A stretch of 64,000 nt of DNA from Sphingobacterium puteale. Lineage in GTDB: Bacteria; Bacteroidota; Bacteroidia; Sphingobacteriales; Sphingobacteriaceae. The position numbers were made by a program, and so were the translations under genes. The notes under the pieces are model-generated. The model was not told the DNA's origin. It did not search any database and worked only from the letters and a program-made list of their open reading frames with translations. Shown here in pieces: positions 61,215-64,000 of this stretch (within the stretch, counting starts at the first letter, position 1; the number at the start of each line of letters is the position of its first letter). The stretch lies in assembly GCF_003627955.1 (NCBI RefSeq), contig NZ_RBWS01000001.1, forward strand, positions 777,036 to 841,035, written 5' to 3'.

Positions 61215-62582
61215 CTAGAGATTCACAATTCTTAGTTCCTTAGGGTAGTAGTTATTGATCCTATTCGGTAAGACTTTCATCCATCCCAATGACATGCCTT
61301 TATACTTCGCAAGTGTCCAGCCTTTAATATCAGCAGAAATATTCTCTGGGGTCACATTCTCCTTTCTAAGATAGTTTTGAGCTTCTCCCAGCGAAAGTTC
61401 AAGATGTTGGAAGTTAGTATTCAATACATTACTTAATGCCAATGCGTGGCTTGGAATCAGTTCCTTTCGACTGAGCTTTCCAATATTAATTCCAGCATTT
61501 TTGAGATAGAGCACATTCTGTAGATACTTCAAATCATTTTCATATACTTTTGGGAATATATAGAGATCATCGTGATGGATAAACGGTAAAAATTCATCCA
61601 CATCTAGCAGCCAAGTGTCCAGAACTCCCTTTGGCACGTCAGACTTTTCAGGTTTTATCCGTTTTCTATTAAATGTAGATTGCTCAGCTATTTTGCGCAA
61701 AACAGTAATAAAAAAACCTTCGCCGCCTAATTTATGCGGGTAAAAACGGTACCCATGCGCTGCATGTTCGGCCGATTTTGTATGTTCAATGCCCCAATCA
61801 CCATCAATTGCGATCTCAATAGACTCAAAGTCTCCCGTTCCTATCAGCCAATCCGCTATCTCTTCATTTTCCTCTTCAGAATAAGAGCAGGTTGAGTAAA
61901 GGAGGTACCCACCGGTCTTCAATGCAGCAATACTTTCTGCCAATATTCGTTGTTGTCTTTCACTACAGAGTTTAACATTCGCTTCCGACCATTCATCTAT
62001 CGCATCCGTATCCTTTCTAAACATTCCAGATCCAGAGCAAGGTGCGTCCACAACCATAAGATCAAAATATCCCGGTAATCGGTCAAAAGCCGAAGGGTCA
62101 TTATTTGTAACCACCGTATTTGCGTTTCCCCATTTTGTTAAGTTATCCTGTAAGATATTGACACGCGTCTTAATAATCTCATTGGCAACTAGTAGGCTTT
62201 CAGGATGTAAACTACTGTTTAGCAAAGTAGACTTTCCCCCGGGAGCTGCACAGAGATCCAGCGCATAAACTGGCTTAGCTCCTATCTCCAACCGACGGAT
62301 AATATGGTCTATAAACATAGACGATGCATCTTGGGGATAATAGCCACCAGCGTGAAATAAAGGATCAAGCGTAAATAGAGGGCGTTCCTCAAGATAAAAA
62401 GCGCTCTCGCACCAAGGTACCATGCCGCTACTCGGAAAGGGACATTCCCTCAATTTTTGAGGGTTTAACCGTATTGCCGTTGCCCGTTTGCCCTCTTCAT
62501 GTACCCTAATAAATCCTTCGGTATCGAATAATGGATTTACACCCAGTTTTTTCACTAATGAATTTGGCAGAAAATTACTCAT
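61215..62582 (-). CDS. RsmF/NOL1-family RNA (cytosine-C5) methyltransferase
   Basis: A 455-residue SAM-dependent RNA m5C methyltransferase, probably acting on 16S rRNA. The SAM loop is ALDLCAAPGGKSTLLNSSL. The acidic motif is NNDPSAF, and the two catalytic cysteines lie in VVDAPCSGSGMFRKD and LLYSTCSYSEEENEEI. The C-terminal 180 residues match the RsmF-type RNA-binding end (GLGE-like LSLGEAQNYLRKENV, LAKYKGMSLGWMKVLPNRIN, NNYYPKELRI). It is divergent from the SRPBCC gene with 87 bp between starts. Confidence 0.92.
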   Translation of the reverse strand: MSNFLPNSLVKKLGVNPLFDTEGFIRVHEEGKRATAIRLNPQKLRECPFPSSGMVPWCESAFYLEERPLFTLDPLFHAGGYYPQDASSMFIDHIIRRLEIGAKPVYALDLCAAPGGKSTLLNSSLHPESLLVANEIIKTRVNILQDNLTKWGNANTVVTNNDPSAFDRLPGYFDLMVVDAPCSGSGMFRKDTDAIDEWSEANVKLCSERQQRILAESIAALKTGGYLLYSTCSYSEEENEEIADWLIGTGDFESIEIAIDGDWGIEHTKSAEHAAHGYRFYPHKLGGEGFFITVLRKIAEQSTFNRKRIKPEKSDVPKGVLDTWLLDVDEFLPFIHHDDLYIFPKVYENDLKYLQNVLYLKNAGINIGKLSRKELIPSHALALSNVLNTNFQHLELSLGEAQNYLRKENVTPENISADIKGWTLAKYKGMSLGWMKVLPNRINNYYPKELRIVNL

Positions 62583-62657
62583 GTGTCCTAATAGTTTGGG
62601 CTAAAATTAATATAAATAAAAATGAAGTCAAAATAAGTAGTAAATTACGGGAAAGAG

Positions 62658-62665
62658 TAAATTTG
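62658..62665 (+). promoter_or_regulatory. -7 element, predicted leaderless start
   Basis: TAAATTTG is an exact -7 match. TGTC and then the ATG at 62670 follow, giving the same four-base spacing as bamD, ktrA and the 58132 gene. Confidence 0.5.
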
Positions 62666-62669
62666 TGTC

Positions 62670-63056
62670 ATGAAAGATCTCAAGAAATATGCTATTATCC
62701 CGGCGACACCAGAAGAACTGTATCTCGCCCTAACAACCGAAATTACGGCCCGTCTTTGGACTGGCGATCTTGTATCGATAGATGCGACAGTAAATGGTGA
62801 ATTTTCCTTGTGGGATGGAGCAATTACAGGCCGGTTCCTGGAATTAGAACCTTCTACGAAAATCGTACAGGAATGGTATTTTGGAGAAACTGATAGCCCT
62901 TCAATTGTTACATTAAAGTTTCATGAGCACAAAAAAGGGACATCATTGGAGATTAGGCAAACCAATATACCGGATGAAGATTACGAAAATATTGCTGAAG
63001 GTTGGGAAGATCCCTATATTTCTTCCCTAATTGATTTCTATACGGAAGAATATTAA
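62670..63056 (+). CDS. START-like/SRPBCC (AHSA1-type) domain protein
   Basis: A 128-residue protein with one SRPBCC fold: TPEELYLALTTEITARLWTG, then FSLWDGAITGRFLELEPSTK, IVQEWYFGETDSPSIVTLKF and TSLEIRQTNIPDEDYENIAE. A final helix (YISSLIDFYTEEY) closes the hydrophobic cavity. AHSA1-type members are Hsp90 co-chaperone relatives or small-ligand binders; the specific role is unknown. It is a single-gene unit with its own -7 element and a terminator at 63076-63110. Confidence 0.87.
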   Translation: MKDLKKYAIIPATPEELYLALTTEITARLWTGDLVSIDATVNGEFSLWDGAITGRFLELEPSTKIVQEWYFGETDSPSIVTLKFHEHKKGTSLEIRQTNIPDEDYENIAEGWEDPYISSLIDFYTEEY

Positions 63057-63075
63057 TTTTTATGAATATCTTTAG

Positions 63076-63110
63076 AAAGCCCAGTTTTTTTTAAGCTAGG
63101 CTTTTATTTT
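63076..63110 (+). terminator. probable terminator of the SRPBCC gene
   Basis: AAAGCCCAG pairs with CTAGGCTTT (one C-A mismatch) around a T-rich loop, followed by ATTTT. It starts 20 nt after the stop codon. Confidence 0.68.
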
Positions 63111-63448
63111 GCTTTATTTAATAAAGAACGTAACCTTTGCCTGAACTCTTTCTCCAATACCGAAAACAGAAAACATCCCTTGCGATAAGTTCTTTTAAGC
63201 ACTTTAACATTCCATTATAAGATCTCCTTGGGCCTTATAGCTAAAAGAATAGCCTAGCTTCATCCTTTTGTGCCTTCCAGTTTCTACATTGGCCTTCATT
63301 CCGGGAAGATCACCGTAGTAGGTCGAGAAAACAAAGCTGATGAGATGGGAAACGATACAGAAGAATATAATACGAAACACCTTTTGCAAAACCATTATGA
63401 TCTTACAGCTTCTCATAGCGAGCGGGGGCATGGTACCGGCAAAGGGAG
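63111..63448. other. 338-bp spacer with no credible gene
   Basis: This lies between the SRPBCC gene and the rRNA operon, whose transcripts converge. Open frames exist on both strands (plus 63270-63467; minus 63204-63488, GTG start), but neither shows a recognisable domain, a ribosome site or a promoter. The minus frame also runs through a terminator hairpin. It could hold a decayed gene. I see no repeat, tRNA or mobile-element end. Confidence 0.5.
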
Positions 63449-63479
63449 AAAAAGGACCGGAGGATAAATAAAGGTCCTT
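63449..63479 (-). terminator. second terminator of the rRNA operon
   Basis: On the minus strand AAGGACC (63479-63473) pairs with GGTCCTT (63458-63452), followed by Ts at 63453-63449. It lies about 20 bases after the first terminator, a tandem arrangement common for rRNA operons. Confidence 0.75.
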
Positions 63480-63490
63480 GGGGAGCACCC

Positions 63491-63529
63491 AAACGAAAGA
63501 AGCCCTTGACTGTTTCCAGCAAGGGCTTC
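63491..63529 (-). terminator. first terminator of the rRNA operon
   Basis: On the minus strand GAAGCCCTTG (63529-63520) pairs with CAAGGGCTTC (63508-63499), followed by TTTCGTTT. It lies 12 bases past the 5S rRNA end. Confidence 0.88.
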
Positions 63530-63540
63530 CGTGTAAAAAA

Positions 63541-63649
63541 AGGCACCGACCTACTCTCCCACCTGTTACGGCAATACCATCGGCTCTGGCGGGCTTGACT
63601 GCTCTGTTCGGAATGGGAAGAGGTAGACACCGCCGATATAGGCACCTAA
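63541..63649 (-). rRNA. rrf: 5S ribosomal RNA
   Basis: About 109 nt on the minus strand. The ends AGGTGCC and GGTGCCT-like GTCGGTGCC frame the molecule. The conserved segments TACCTCTTCCCATTCCGAAC and GGGAGAGTAGGTCGG are present and form the usual helices. The 5' and 3' ends are estimated to within a few bases. It follows the 23S gene after about 150 nt, in the standard 23S-5S order. Confidence 0.93.
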
Positions 63650-63801
63650 AGTTTTTTTTAGATGTGAGATAGGAGATATGAGTATCTAGACTTTCCTGTG
63701 AAAGTGTATACCCATCCTATAGCTCACACTATATTGACATATATATTGAAAGAGTTCTGTTTCTGTTTGTTTCAAAAATTAAAGAGGAAGACAACAGTGT
63801 C
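63650..63801 (-). other. 23S-5S intergenic spacer
   Basis: About 150 bp of transcribed spacer between the 23S 3' end and 5S. No tRNA gene is visible. It presumably contains RNase processing sites, which I cannot place exactly. Confidence 0.7.
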
Positions 63802-64000
63802 TGTCTGCTTGAGAAAGCTTCGGGCTATTAGTACCACTTGGCTTTGGTCTCTCAACCTTTACACCTATGGCCTATCAACGTAGTCATCTTCTACGACCCT
63901 ATTAGGAAGTCTCATCTCGTGGCTAGTTTCGCACTTAGATGCTTTCAGCGCTTATCTATTCCAGACGTAGCTACCCTGCCGTACACCTGGCGGCATAACA
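63802..64000 (-). rRNA. rrl: 23S ribosomal RNA (3' part only)
   Basis: About 200 nt of the 3' end, with the rest beyond the right edge. Recognisable minus-strand segments include AGCATCTAAGTGCGAAACTA and GAGATGAGACTTCCTAATAG, followed by AAGCCAAGTGGTACTAATAG, all typical of the last domain. The 3' boundary near 63802 is approximate. With 5S and two terminators it forms the end of an rrn operon read leftwards. Confidence 0.93.

Noticed and set aside
63204..63488. 94-codon open frame on the minus strand downstream of 5S rRNA
   Set aside because: It starts with GTG, has no recognisable domain or ribosome site, and contains the second rRNA terminator hairpin; probably not a gene.
1..64000. CRISPR arrays, insertion sequences, prophage or integrase genes, restriction or other defence systems
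   Set aside because: I looked for repeat-spacer patterns, transposase motifs and defence-gene domains and saw none; the window reads as conserved core genome.

Overview
The window looks like a chromosomal stretch of a Bacteroidota bacterium, most likely a Sphingobacteriaceae member such as Sphingobacterium. The evidence is a TonB/ExbB/ExbD operon of Bacteroidota layout, outer-membrane proteins with carboxypeptidase-regulatory N-terminal domains, a 5S/23S rRNA end of Bacteroidota type, AT-rich spacers, few Shine-Dalgarno sites, and many TAnnTTTG (-7) promoter elements with TTG (-33) partners. It is core genome: I see no transposase, integrase, prophage, CRISPR array or tRNA. The genus is inference.

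Layout. (1) 1-8008, minus: respiratory complex I operon nuoABCDEFGHIJK, with nuoK cut by the window edge. (2) 8079-14311, minus: exbB-exbD-exbD-tonB-small membrane protein-PstS-like lipoprotein-TPR protein, ending at a strong terminator. (3) 14744-18024: SUI1/YciH-like factor and lipid kinase (minus), then metK (plus) behind a SAM-II-like riboswitch, then a small exported A/B-barrel protein. (4) 18017-24999: a tightly overlapping DUF58/MoxR/DUF4350/DUF4129/membrane/SpoIIM operon with a divergent RDD gene. (5) 25179-31724: fabD, M16 peptidase, GNAT, a large outer-membrane beta-barrel protein, rnhB. (6) 31704-39348, minus: YfhO, YbjQ-like protein, KtrA- and KtrB-like K+ uptake, and an AsmA-like protein. 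(7) 39445-42898, plus: two overlapping lipoprotein genes of unknown role; then rsgA (minus) and polA (plus). (8) 46797-51491, plus: MORN-like protein, phosphatidylserine decarboxylase, PhoR-like kinase, PhoU-like protein and Pit phosphate transporter. (9) 51642-57485, plus: OmpA, TPR protein, aroE, metallo-hydrolase, LolC/E-type permease. (10) 57482-63056: carboxypeptidase-like protein and NifU (minus), bamD-rpoZ-coaBC (plus), rsmF-like (minus), SRPBCC protein (plus). (11) 63449-64000, minus: end of an rRNA operon (23S 3' part, 5S, two tandem terminators).

The regulatory signals are more unusual than the genes. There is a SAM-II-like aptamer before metK. A TTAACA-N5-TTAACA direct repeat lies before the phosphate-transport pair. 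A sigma-54-type promoter lies before ompA. Several genes have a -7 element that ends 3-4 nt before the start codon, which predicts leaderless mRNAs. An identical 17-mer sits at the ktrA and ktrB promoters, with a one-mismatch copy at yfhO. No clearly new defence or biosynthetic system is visible. The least characterised multi-gene units are the PstS-like/TonB operon, the MoxR/SpoIIM cluster and the 39445-42898 lipoprotein pair.
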